This document shows, one piece after another, positions 8,445-15,062 of a stretch of 64,000 nt of DNA (positions within the stretch are counted from its first letter, which is position 1; each line of letters begins with the position of its first letter). The notes under the pieces are model-generated. The model ran no database searches. It worked only from the letters and a program-made list of their open reading frames with translations, and was not told the DNA's origin. Source of the stretch: Phenylobacterium soli (GTDB lineage Bacteria > Pseudomonadota > Alphaproteobacteria > Caulobacterales > Caulobacteraceae); contig NZ_QFYQ01000002.1 in the NCBI RefSeq assembly GCF_003254475.1, positions 1-64,000 on the forward strand, given 5' to 3'. The position numbers and the translations under genes were made by a program.

Positions 8445-8626
8445 GGCTTCATCCCCTGCTGAGCCGTGACGACCCGCTGAGCCCAGAGGTCGTCCAGCTT
8501 CGTGCGGAGTGCGGTCACGAGGTCGGCGGCGCTGTCGTGGTCTCCCCGGCCCTGCCGGATGGCGACCTCGGGAAGAACCTTGATTACCGTCTCGTGGAAG
8601 AGTTCGAGGTAGGTTGGATGGTCCAT
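8441..8626 (-). CDS. Small phage hypothetical protein
   Basis: 61 residues, MDHPTYLELFHETVIKVLPE..., soluble and helical. The stop overlaps the start of the next gene (ATGA). No conserved motif seen. It is the first gene of the packaging operon proper and follows a winged-helix-like gene after a 19-base gap. Confidence 0.55.
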   Translation of the reverse strand: MDHPTYLELFHETVIKVLPEVAIRQGRGDHDSAADLVTALRTKLDDLWAQRVVTAQQGMKP

Positions 8627-8645
8627 GGGATGCTCTCTCGATGGA

Positions 8646-9077
8646 TTATCGCTGGCCGGCGACGGCTCTCAGTGGATGGCTAGTCTCGCTACGGCGGATC
8701 TGCTCGACGTTGCGGCCGGCAAGCATGGTGGAAGGTCCGCACTTCATGAGCGCCTCGGCCATCTCTCGCAGCGCCTTGACGCACTCGTTCACGCCGATGT
8801 CGCTCAGGGCGTAGCCGGAGCTTTCATCGTCCTCGCCGGTGTCGAGGCTTTCCGCCTCCATGATTTCCCTCAGGAACCGGATGCGCTCCTGGATGGCGCC
8901 CTTTGTCGGGGGGCGGTGGGAGTTGAGAAGCTTGGCCAGGTCGCGCGTCAGGATCATGGTTCCCGGCCGCTCGTAGAGCAGAACCAGGATGTCCGCGTGC
9001 TCGTCAGCCACGCCGAAGTAGTCGCAGAAGGCGGCTCTCAGAAGCTCTCGACTGATGCCGTGAATGATGCGGGTCAC
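8646..9077 (-). CDS. Winged-helix-like phage protein
   Basis: 143 residues from GTG 9075-9077, which has AAGGA about ten bases upstream; the longer frame to 9251 would overlap the neighbouring gene and is rejected. The region ILVLLYERPGTMILTRDLAKLLN followed by KGAIQERIRFLREIM looks like a winged helix with recognition helix. The C-terminal IGVNECVKALREMAEALM is a helix pair. It may regulate the packaging or late operon that starts next to it; this is inference from position. Confidence 0.6.
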   Translation of the reverse strand: MTRIIHGISRELLRAAFCDYFGVADEHADILVLLYERPGTMILTRDLAKLLNSHRPPTKGAIQERIRFLREIMEAESLDTGEDDESSGYALSDIGVNECVKALREMAEALMKCGPSTMLAGRNVEQIRRSETSHPLRAVAGQR

Positions 9078-9112
9078 GGGTCGGGGTTCCTTACGTGGGG
9101 CTCGGCAGTGGG

Positions 9113-9400
9113 CTATTCTCCCGCCAGCAGTTGGAGGTATCGGGCGAAGCGGTTGCGGTAGCTGTCCGCCCGATGGGTCGGCACGCGGCGCAGCTCCTTG
9201 GTTCGGTCCTTGGGGTTCCTTCCCAGGTGGAAGTGGCCGCAGACCGCGCAAAGGTAGGTGTTCAGCCGGTTCGACTCCCCGCGGCGCTCGATGACCCGGC
9301 GCTTCGCTGCATCCGCCTCAGCGCGGGTCTGATACCCGATCTTGCCGAGACAGCCGGCCGTGCTCTTCGCCGGATCGTGCGGGGTGTTGCGTCGGGCCAT
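9113..9400 (-). CDS. Small zinc-binding-like phage protein
   Basis: 95 residues. The middle carries LCAVCGHFHLG, a knuckle with two Cys and two His, the pattern seen in small phage proteins with 'yrC..Cgg.HlGr'. The N-terminus (RAEADAAKRRV) is a basic helix. Function unknown; DNA or RNA binding is plausible. RBS-like purines precede the ATG. Confidence 0.6.
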   Translation of the reverse strand: MARRNTPHDPAKSTAGCLGKIGYQTRAEADAAKRRVIERRGESNRLNTYLCAVCGHFHLGRNPKDRTKELRRVPTHRADSYRNRFARYLQLLAGE

Positions 9401-9512
9401 TCAGGGGGTTTCCTTGGTGGGCTCGGGGGTGGGATTTATGGCCTCTTAGGGAGCGCAGCGGGGACGCGTTCTGCGCTCCCACCACGCTCCTTGCGATCTG
9501 GATTAGATACGG

Positions 9513-9584
9513 CTAAGGCGCCCGCGGGCCATTTCCCGGCCAACACAAGGCCAGCAGGCAAAGGATCACGAGCGCCGCAACCAT
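9513..9584 (-). CDS. Possible 23-residue membrane peptide
   Basis: ATG 9582-9584 lies one base after the stop of the preceding gene and encodes a single hydrophobic segment (VAALVILCLLALCW) with a short polar tail, ending at TAG 9513. Coupled position and composition fit a tiny membrane peptide, as in some lysis or accessory genes. No homologue can be named. The surrounding 9401-9585 stretch otherwise holds nothing recognisable. Confidence 0.3.
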   Translation of the reverse strand: MVAALVILCLLALCWPGNGPRAP

Positions 9585-9585
9585 C

Positions 9586-9852
9586 TCAGGCGGTCAGCTC
9601 GCGCAGGCGGGAGGAGACACGGGCCGCTCGCTGGGCCTCGTATTGGTGATCGGCGCTCTTGGCCGCGACCTTCTCAGCCCGAGCCTTCAGCTCTTGTTCT
9701 TCCTCGGAAAGCCGCTCCGTGGCCTTCTGGTTGAACTGGACGACGCTTTCGGCGCGCTGAGCCGCCGTCTCAATGCCCTTGATCGCGTGAACGACCTTCG
9801 TGGGTTGCCAAAACAGCGCGATGATCTCGGAGAGCGTGGGAAGACGAAACAT
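9586..9852 (-). CDS. Small phage coiled-coil protein
   Basis: 88 residues from ATG 9850-9852 with AAGGAA at a good distance upstream. The long upstream extension of the frame is inside another gene and is rejected. The N-terminus is amphipathic (LPTLSEIIALFW), and residues 45-88 form a charged coiled coil (SEEEQELKARAEKVAAK). No family recognised. It could be a structural or lysis accessory protein; nothing in the sequence decides this. Confidence 0.6.
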   Translation of the reverse strand: MFRLPTLSEIIALFWQPTKVVHAIKGIETAAQRAESVVQFNQKATERLSEEEQELKARAEKVAAKSADHQYEAQRAARVSSRLRELTA

Positions 9853-9887
9853 AACGATTTCCTTATGTGGTTTCAGGGGGTACGCGG

Positions 9888-10601
9888 TTACTCGATCCCG
9901 CACCGCCGCAGCACGTCGGCTTGGGCGGGTGTGAGATCCCCTTCCGGCCGCACACAGCGGCTGGCGTGGGTCAGGGTCTGCCGGCGCATGGCGCCCTTCT
10001 GCTTGGCGGCTTCCTCGGACAGGGTTCCGGCGAGGCCGCGGGCCATATCCGCGACGGCGCGGCGCTGCTCCTCGGCGTTCGTGCCTCGGCGGGCCATGTC
10101 GGCTTGAACACGCTCGCGCTGCTGGGTCTGCGAGGAAAGCTCGACCACGCGCCGGGCGCGCTGGTAGCGTTGCAGGGCGCGGCTCGGGGTGCGAAGGGCC
10201 AGCTCGCGCAGCTCTCCGGGCTTCGGGAGGAATTGGCTGTCGGAACGCTTGATCCACTCCCGCATCGCGGCCTCCAGGCTGGCGAGGGAAAGCCCGGTCA
10301 GGGCATCGTAGTAGTCGCGCCACCAGGCCGCCCACTCGCCTTCGTTTCGCTCGGGCTGCGGGTAGGTGGCGAACCGGCGCCCGACGACGGCGCGGATGCC
10401 TTCCTGGTCCGCCCGGCGCTCGGCTTGCTCCCGCAGGGCCGGCAGGATCTCCCGGCACTCCTCGCGAAGGGCGAGATAGCTGGCGATTTCCTGGCAGGCG
10501 TCGTCAGGGTTCCCATCCCGGTCCAGCAGCGCGCTCAGATGCGGCGAAGGCGCGAGCGTGGTTGGCTTGGCGGCGGGCGAACTTGTCGTCAGGGCGTTCA
10601 T
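9888..10601 (-). CDS. Phage replication-module protein (P-like, helicase-loader candidate)
   Basis: 237 residues from ATG 10599-10601, overlapping the previous gene by 98 bases. Residues 60-150 contain VGRRFATYPQP and the ALTGLSLASLEAAMREW region, found in the second gene of many phage O/P-type replication modules. The C-terminus is Arg/Gln-rich. I infer that it recruits or loads the host replicative helicase together with the upstream O-like protein. It lacks a Walker motif, so it is not a DnaC-type ATPase. Confidence 0.6.
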   Translation of the reverse strand: MNALTTSSPAAKPTTLAPSPHLSALLDRDGNPDDACQEIASYLALREECREILPALREQAERRADQEGIRAVVGRRFATYPQPERNEGEWAAWWRDYYDALTGLSLASLEAAMREWIKRSDSQFLPKPGELRELALRTPSRALQRYQRARRVVELSSQTQQRERVQADMARRGTNAEEQRRAVADMARGLAGTLSEEAAKQKGAMRRQTLTHASRCVRPEGDLTPAQADVLRRCGIE

Positions 10602-11142
10602 GGGCTTTTCGGGGCTTGCGTTCGGCGGCTCGGTCGAGCCAGCTCTGGAGCGTTCGTGACCAGTGGGAGTAGGGCCTGGCGAACTCGTATCGGCGGAACT
10701 TGGCCAGCTCGCGCTCGATCTCGCCGGGGGTGAAGCCCAGGTTCGCCGCATAGGCCATGTCGGCATCGGTTGGGTTCCAGTCATCCGGGACGAACCGCGA
10801 CCGGCGATTGTTCGATTTCGAGCGAGCGGCCCCCTTGGGGGCAGAAACCGTAGGTTTCTTGGGGGTATCTTCCTCTTCCGAACGTAGTGAGGAAGAAGAA
10901 GTATCTTCTACGTGCGCGTCGCGAGGAGCCGTGTCCGCGGACGTCACGCCATGTCCATCAGTGTCCGCGTGACACCGCGTGACACCGCGTGACCTTTTCG
11001 CCCGCTGGCGGGCGGCGTCCTTGGCTCTACGGGCCTCAAGCCGCACGTCATCAGCCTCGGCGTAGGCGCGGACAACGGCGAGGATCACCTCTTTCGAGGC
11101 GCCAGACTTCTCCAGCGCGTCTAGGGTCTCCAGCAGTGTCAC
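10504..11142 (-). CDS. Phage replication protein, DnaT-like C-terminal domain
   Basis: 212 residues. The N-terminal 50 residues are a charged helix with an Arg-rich stretch. Residues 55-115 form a Ser/Thr-rich linker. The C-terminal part (FVPDDWNPTDADMAYAANLG ... REYEFARPYSHWSR-like, as read RRYEFARPYSHWSRTLQ) matches the ssDNA-binding helical domain of DnaT-like and phage O-like primosome proteins. Placement between a DnaA-like gene and a P-like gene supports a role in phage replication initiation. Overlaps the upstream gene by four bases. Confidence 0.7.
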   Translation of the reverse strand: MTLLETLDALEKSGASKEVILAVVRAYAEADDVRLEARRAKDAARQRAKRSRGVTRCHADTDGHGVTSADTAPRDAHVEDTSSSSLRSEEEDTPKKPTVSAPKGAARSKSNNRRSRFVPDDWNPTDADMAYAANLGFTPGEIERELAKFRRYEFARPYSHWSRTLQSWLDRAAERKPRKAHERPDDKFARRQANHARAFAASERAAGPGWEP

Positions 11143-11636
11143 TTGGCCACCGCCATGGGCTGGCCCTTGGCCATCCTCGCCTTGTGCGCGCGGATGCCAT
11201 GCAAGACCGTCGTGTGGTCTCGGCCCCCGAAGAAGGCGCCGATCTGCGACGTCGAGAAGTGGCCGGTCCCGTAGATCAGGGCGTAGGCCCGTTGTCGGGC
11301 GTGGGCGATGCGCTTGTGCCGATCCTGGCCACGCAGTTCCTCCAGTGGAACGCCACTCTCCTCAGCCACGATCTCCGCGATGTCGCGCATTTTAGGCTTG
11401 GTCGGAGCATCGGGAGCGGTCGCCATCCAGAACCACAGCTTCTTGCGCTCAACCCTTTCGGCAGCAGGCAAGCGCTGGCGCTGAAGTGCGAAGGCGATAT
11501 TGCGCAGCGTCTGGGCCGTGGAGTCCGTGCTCGTCTCATGGGCCAGAACGCCGGCCGCACGGGCGATAAGCGCGCGGATCTGGTCCGGCGCCATGTCCAT
11601 CAGGAAGTCGTTGGACGTGTCGTTAGCGGCGATCAT
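11139..11636 (-). CDS. DnaA domain IV-like replication initiator
   Basis: 165 residues. The C-terminal 80 residues match the DNA-binding domain of DnaA: helix with LRGQDRHKRIAHARQRAYAL, then IGAFFGGRDHTTVLHGI (about 133-148), the DnaA signature loop. There is no AAA+ domain and no domain I. Free-standing domain IV proteins in phages probably bind DnaA-box-like sites and may seed the phage origin. It heads the DnaA-like/O-like/P-like trio. Catalytic ATP motifs are absent by design, not by truncation, since the N-terminus has its own start and neighbour overlap. Confidence 0.8.
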   Translation of the reverse strand: MIAANDTSNDFLMDMAPDQIRALIARAAGVLAHETSTDSTAQTLRNIAFALQRQRLPAAERVERKKLWFWMATAPDAPTKPKMRDIAEIVAEESGVPLEELRGQDRHKRIAHARQRAYALIYGTGHFSTSQIGAFFGGRDHTTVLHGIRAHKARMAKGQPMAVAK

Positions 11637-11983
11637 GCTGCCACCCGCACAAAAGCTGGGATCGTCAGCACGGGGAAGCCCGCACCAGCCGGCTTGCCCG
11701 GAGCATCTGCCCGCAGAACGGCGCGGCAGTGCCCGAAGTGATCGGGCTCCCGGTTGGGCTCCTGCACCAGCGCGTCCTTGCGTTTCTCATCGTCCGCGCG
11801 CTCACGGGCGGCTGTGTAGGGGCCACCCAGCATCGCCTCCAGCGTCAGGCGGATGCGAGGCTCGCCGCGCTCAAGGCGGCGGGCCATGTAGGTGACGCTG
11901 CGGCGCTCCTCGACAAACTGTCGGAGAGCCGCCAGCTCGGCGGCGCCAGTCAACGGGCGCGGTTTGTAGACAGCCCTTGTCAT
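11633..11983 (-). CDS. Phage hypothetical protein
   Basis: 116 residues. Residues 15-50 (AELAALRQFVEERRSVTYMARRLERG) look like a helix-turn-helix with a basic second helix. The remainder is polar, with two Cys/His residues (HFGHCRA) but no full zinc site. Four-base overlaps with both neighbours place it in the replication operon. DNA binding is plausible; no family can be named. Confidence 0.55.
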   Translation of the reverse strand: MTRAVYKPRPLTGAAELAALRQFVEERRSVTYMARRLERGEPRIRLTLEAMLGGPYTAARERADDEKRKDALVQEPNREPDHFGHCRAVLRADAPGKPAGAGFPVLTIPAFVRVAA

Positions 11984-12423
11984 GCTGCGATCCGTGCTTT
12001 GGGGTGATGGCCGAGCGGGCGAAGCCAGGCCTCAAGCGTGCCCTCGACCTCGACTAGGGAGCGGCACTCAGCCCACAGGCAGGCGAAGGAGCGCACCTTG
12101 TCGCGGAAGGCTTCCTGGGGTTCGCTGAGGCGGCCCTTGCCGGCCTTGAGTTCGATGAACGCCGCCTGCCCGGTCGGCAGGATGATCACGATGTCGGGGA
12201 CCCCAGCCTTGACGCCCATGGCCTTGAGGATGCCGCCAAGGCGCGCGCCGCGGTTGCCCGAGGCGTTGGGGGTGTGCCACCAGATCAGGCCGGGATAGGC
12301 CCGGTCGATGTAGCGTGCGACGGCGAGCTGCAAATCCTGCTCAGGCCGACGACGGGTCTTCTTCTCCCTCTCAGCCTGCTCACACAAGGCCTTCAGGGGT
12401 GAGGATAGGATCTCGTGGGTCAT
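11980..12423 (-). CDS. VRR-NUC domain nuclease
   Basis: 147 residues. The PD-(D/E)XK-type VRR-NUC core is clear: E28 in RRPEQDLQ, D77 in GVPDIVII, and E91-x-K93 in FIELKAG, followed by LSEPQEAF. The WWHTPNASGNRG segment is also typical of phage members. Family members act as structure-specific or Holliday-junction-type nucleases. Overlap with the methyltransferase gene (four bases) suggests co-expression, but it is probably a replication/recombination nuclease and not a restriction enzyme. Confidence 0.85.
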   Translation of the reverse strand: MTHEILSSPLKALCEQAEREKKTRRRPEQDLQLAVARYIDRAYPGLIWWHTPNASGNRGARLGGILKAMGVKAGVPDIVIILPTGQAAFIELKAGKGRLSEPQEAFRDKVRSFACLWAECRSLVEVEGTLEAWLRPLGHHPKARIAA

Positions 12424-13427
12424 GCGGCCTCCGATTGGGTTTGGAGGCTTTCCAGGATCGCGCGGCCGATCAGCTCGGGGATTTGCGGGACGACTGCGTT
12501 TCCGAGGGCCTTAAGTCGGTCCACCCGGTGGGGAACCCCATCAGCCACTCGACCCAAGGCGGGTTCAACTGCCCAGACTCCCCTTCCCGCAACAGCTCGC
12601 CGACGAGCGAAGCCCGCTCGATCTGCGACGGCGGAAAGGTCGAGTTCTTGGAGTCGTTCACCGTTGGTGTCGTCCAAAACCGGACCCACCTGCTCAGCGT
12701 TACCGTCTTGTTCGTCTCGAAGTTGAGGACTTCCGAGCTGGTCGATTCCCGCTCGATGTGATCCGAAGCCGTGGGCGTCGGAACCGAATGCGTCGGCTTG
12801 CGCGTCAGCCCCAACCGGAACGCGGGTGTTCCGCTCAAAGGCTTCAGGAAGTCCCGCGGCGAGCGCCCGCCGGAACGCATCGCCCTTGCTTTCGTGTTGC
12901 TCGCCTCTGGGGTAGGCAACAATCCAGATGCGATCTCTTTGGTGAGGGGCGCCAACGGCAGACGCAGGAATGCAGTCCCACTCCGCATCGTACCCGAGCG
13001 CGGCCAGGTCTCCGAGAACGCGGTCGAGCCCTCGACCAAGCAGAGCTGCGACGTTCTCCACGATGAGGAGGCGCGGTCGAAGCTCGCGAACCAGTCGGGC
13101 GATCTCGCTCCAAAGTCCAGAACGCTCACCCTCAATGCCCTCGGCGTCAGGGTTGGCGTTGCTGATGTCTTGGCAGGGGAAGCCGCCGCAGATGACATCG
13201 ACGGCAAATCCATCGGCAGCAAGGCGTTCTGCGGAGAGGGTTCGCACGTCATCGTAGCAAGGGACCTCGGGCCAATGCTTCGCCAGCACGCGCCGGCAGA
13301 AGGGTTCGATCTCGCAGAAGGCGACCGTCTCGAAGCCGCCGGTTCGCTCCAGGCCCAGCGAGAAGCCGCCGATGCCGGAGAACAGGTCAAGGACGCGAAG
13401 CTTCTTCACTTCCCCTTCCCCCTCCAC
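12420..13427 (-). CDS. DNA cytosine-5 methyltransferase
   Basis: 335 residues; transfers a methyl group from AdoMet to C5 of cytosine. Motifs: I, DLFSGIGGFSLGL (about 14-26); IV, GGFPCQDIS (81-89) with catalytic C85; VI, ENV (124-126); VIII, QRDRIWIV (163-170). Motifs IX-X lie near the C-terminus (RLKALGNAVVPQIPELIG). The target recognition region between VIII and IX is short. It probably acts as a solitary phage methylase protecting DNA from host restriction; no cognate endonuclease is adjacent. An alternative GTG start at codon 7 would remove MEGEGE. The gene is also open in a second frame, described separately. Confidence 0.93.
   Translation of the reverse strand: MEGEGEVKKLRVLDLFSGIGGFSLGLERTGGFETVAFCEIEPFCRRVLAKHWPEVPCYDDVRTLSAERLAADGFAVDVICGGFPCQDISNANPDAEGIEGERSGLWSEIARLVRELRPRLLIVENVAALLGRGLDRVLGDLAALGYDAEWDCIPASAVGAPHQRDRIWIVAYPRGEQHESKGDAFRRALAAGLPEAFERNTRVPVGADAQADAFGSDAHGFGSHRAGIDQLGSPQLRDEQDGNAEQVGPVLDDTNGERLQELDLSAVADRAGFARRRAVAGRGVWAVEPALGRVADGVPHRVDRLKALGNAVVPQIPELIGRAILESLQTQSEAA
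12470..13390 (-). CDS. Overlapping second-frame ORF inside the methyltransferase gene
   Basis: A 306-codon frame on the same strand, shifted by one base, spans nearly the whole methyltransferase. Its translation contains SSWRTSQLCLVEG, FSETWPRSGTMRSGTAF, SGLLPTPEASNT, TTPTVNDSKNS and GQLNPPWVEWLMGFPTGW. From memory, these segments (WRTSQ, FSETWPRSG, LLPTP, LNP-WVEWLMGFP) occur in proteins annotated near phage cytosine methyltransferases, which suggests that the second frame is translated in at least some phages. The first 90 codons look less protein-like. Start and expression here are unknown. Confidence 0.4.
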   Translation of the reverse strand: MTCSPASAASRWAWSEPAASRRSPSARSNPSAGACWRSIGPRSLATMTCEPSPQNALLPMDLPSMSSAAASPAKTSATPTLTPRALRVSVLDFGARSPDWFASFDRASSSWRTSQLCLVEGSTAFSETWPRSGTMRSGTAFLRLPLAPLTKEIASGLLPTPEASNTKARAMRSGGRSPRDFLKPLSGTPAFRLGLTRKPTHSVPTPTASDHIERESTSSEVLNFETNKTVTLSRWVRFWTTPTVNDSKNSTFPPSQIERASLVGELLREGESGQLNPPWVEWLMGFPTGWTDLRPSETQSSRKSPS

Positions 13428-13579
13428 CCGATCTCAGCAGCCAGCCGAGCATGAGTAAGTGCGAACTGTCCGTGTGCATGGACCTGAGGCCTGAACGCAG
13501 AGCAGACGAGGTTCTGGTAGTAGATGGAGCGCTTCTTGGCGGTGTAGGTGCGCCAGAAGGAGAGGAGGCGGCGAAGCAT
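13406..13579 (-). CDS. Small basic phage protein
   Basis: 57 residues, MLRRLLSFWRTYTAKKRSIYY..., from ATG 13577-13579 to TGA 13406-13408. It overlaps the methyltransferase start by 22 bases. Basic throughout (LTHARLAAEIGWRGKGK). A four-base gap separates it from the small membrane protein gene upstream. No family recognised, but spacing and start context support a real gene. Confidence 0.5.
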   Translation of the reverse strand: MLRRLLSFWRTYTAKKRSIYYQNLVCSAFRPQVHAHGQFALTHARLAAEIGWRGKGK

Positions 13580-13582
13580 CGC

Positions 13583-13753
13583 TCAGGCTCCGAACAGGAG
13601 GGCACCGATCACGACCGGCCATAGCAGCGGCGAGAGCGGCGTCACGAGGAGCCCGGTCCGAAGGTCGTCGTCGTTGGCGCGACCAACCATGCCGCCGACC
13701 ATCACCAGCCAGACGACGCAGGAAATTCCGTAGGCGATCAGGAGCGCTTCCAT
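13583..13753 (-). CDS. Small two-helix membrane protein of the prophage
   Basis: 56 residues from ATG 13751-13753 with a strong GGGAGG site. Two hydrophobic segments (residues about 4-22, YGISCVVWLVMVGGMV; and 36-54, LSPLLWPVVIGALLFG) flank a short acidic loop, RANDDDL. This hairpin topology is seen in small holin-like or superinfection-type membrane proteins, but its place in the replication half argues against assigning lysis. Function unknown. The stretch 13754-13887 upstream holds an open basic frame without a start codon and nothing else recognisable. Confidence 0.6.
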   Translation of the reverse strand: MEALLIAYGISCVVWLVMVGGMVGRANDDDLRTGLLVTPLSPLLWPVVIGALLFGA

Positions 13754-13887
13754 GCGCCCTCCCCATTCCTCGCCGCGATCTTCAAGGCGTCGCGGGTTCG
13801 CCCCTTAGCTCGATGCCGACGCCGCTTCTGTTGAGCGGTCTGCCGGGTTAGTCAGGCCAAACGCCGAGGCGTTTCAGAGCCCATCGC

Positions 13888-14307
13888 TCAAGCGCGGCGC
13901 CTCGACCGCCGATCCTCGCCAGGATCAGCAAGGCCAGTCGCCAGATGCCGGTAGGCGGCCTGGGCGAGTTCTTCGTGTGCCTTGGCACGTTCCGCCTCCC
14001 TTGCGGCTTGGCGCATCTGTTCGCGGAAGAACGCGTGTACGGGTTCGCCGATCACGGCGCCGATCACCGGCAGGGCCAGCTCCCAGCCCCCGGCGCGGAT
14101 GATCTTCGTGACCGTCGCGTCCGAGGCGTGACCCTTGAGAAGGTTCGCCGCCGTGGTCTTCGGAATGCCCCACGCTTTCGCTGCGTGGCCGCTCGTGTTC
14201 ACCGGCCAGGTGCGCCGGGCATAGATCGCCAGCGCCTCCCGCAGGTCGCGCGAGAAGGGCAGAAGTTGCCCGTCGAGGTGCATGATGCTGTCCGCCGTCA
14301 GGGTCAT
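13888..14307 (-). CDS. Phage HTH regulator (CII-like candidate)
   Basis: 139 residues. A helix-turn-helix spans residues 38-75 (HAAKAWGIPKTTAANLLKGHAS ... VTKIIRAGGW), followed by a helical tail with many Glu, Arg and Ala. It is the first gene of the leftward replication operon, immediately downstream of the regulatory region at 14565-14770. By position it could be a CII-type activator or other early regulator of the leftward genes; this is inference. Confidence 0.6.
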   Translation of the reverse strand: MTLTADSIMHLDGQLLPFSRDLREALAIYARRTWPVNTSGHAAKAWGIPKTTAANLLKGHASDATVTKIIRAGGWELALPVIGAVIGEPVHAFFREQMRQAAREAERAKAHEELAQAAYRHLATGLADPGEDRRSRRRA

Positions 14308-14333
14308 AAGGGGCTCCTCAAACGGAGGCCGGA

Positions 14334-14564
14334 ATGACCGGAGGTGATCGACAGACGACCGGACTTGAGTGCGCTCGCAGGCTCTTGCAGGAACTTATGC
14401 GAACGCAGGACGTGGAGACGCGGCGCAGCCTCTGGCGCGCGGCGGTGAGATATGCGGCGAGAGACCGCGATGAGCGGATGGCGGGACTGGCCCCTGGAGA
14501 GGTGAGCCAGCCCCGCCCGCGCGCAGGGATCGGGGGGGTTGCGCGCGAAAGTGTCGCGGAGTGA
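14334..14564 (+). CDS. Possible small rightward phage gene
   Basis: 76 residues, MTGGDRQTTGLECARRLLQE..., with a GGAGG site six bases before the ATG. The first 45 residues look like a basic amphipathic helix protein; the tail is low complexity. It is divergent from the HTH gene, with 26 bases between them. The opposite strand is also open, so coding is uncertain. Confidence 0.35.
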   Translation: MTGGDRQTTGLECARRLLQELMRTQDVETRRSLWRAAVRYAARDRDERMAGLAPGEVSQPRPRAGIGGVARESVAE

Positions 14565-14676
14565 GGCGCTATGCTCAGCGCCAATCCGCGGTTCAGGAAC
14601 AACGTCAATAAACCCCAGGTAATCGCGAATCGCGAGTTCCTGACGCCTGTTGTATTGATTTGGAACAACTTCCGTA

Positions 14677-14692
14677 GCGTTAAGATTAACGC
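14677..14692. promoter_or_regulatory. Perfect palindrome in AT-richer intergenic region
   Basis: GCGTTAA-GA-TTAACGC within 14565-14769, the most AT-rich stretch of this part of the prophage. A second repeated motif, TCGCGAATCGCGA, lies at about 14624-14636, and a TTGTATTG-type promoter-like segment is just upstream. No protein-coding gene fits this 205-base stretch. It looks like a control region between the leftward replication operon and the rightward 14770 gene. The palindrome differs from the ATTACC operators, so a different regulator may bind it. Confidence 0.45.
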
Positions 14693-14769
14693 GCTCGGAA
14701 TGGTGTTGACGTACCCGTTTCAGGCGAGCCCTAATTCCCCAGGGGGACGAGTAAGCGGGGTGGCGCGTA

Positions 14770-15057
14770 ATGCCCGAAGCGTCGGCGAGAGCTTCAGAGG
14801 AATTGCCCGAGGCCCATCCAAGCCTCGTGCTCTGGCGCGTCAGTGTGGAGTGCTTTCTGGCCTGCACGCCGCGAAAGCGATCCGACAAATTCCTCCGCAT
14901 GATGGCCGAGAAGCTGGCCTCCGAGGAATCCCTCGCGACCGTGCTGGAACTCAGACCACTTCCGCAACGACCAGCCAGAGACAGGGCGCGCCGGCAGGCG
15001 CTGACGTTCTTCAAGCAGAACTTGCCGCTGTTTCTGGAGGTGATGCGGAGGCGCTGA
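14770..15057 (+). CDS. Phage hypothetical protein
   Basis: 95 residues. The C-terminal two thirds read like a real soluble helical protein (LWRVSVECFLACTP, FLRMMAEKLASEE, FFKQNLPLFLEVMRRR) ending with a basic tail. It stops five bases before the convergent stop of the 15063-15524 gene. The N-terminal 18 residues are weaker, and the true start may be later. No family can be named. Confidence 0.5.
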   Translation: MPEASARASEELPEAHPSLVLWRVSVECFLACTPRKRSDKFLRMMAEKLASEESLATVLELRPLPQRPARDRARRQALTFFKQNLPLFLEVMRRR

Positions 15058-15062
15058 GTCAT

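Noticed and set aside
11980..13427. Restriction-modification pair (VRR-NUC plus methyltransferase)
   Set aside because: VRR-NUC proteins of phages are structure-specific nucleases in replication or recombination modules; no specificity domain is seen.
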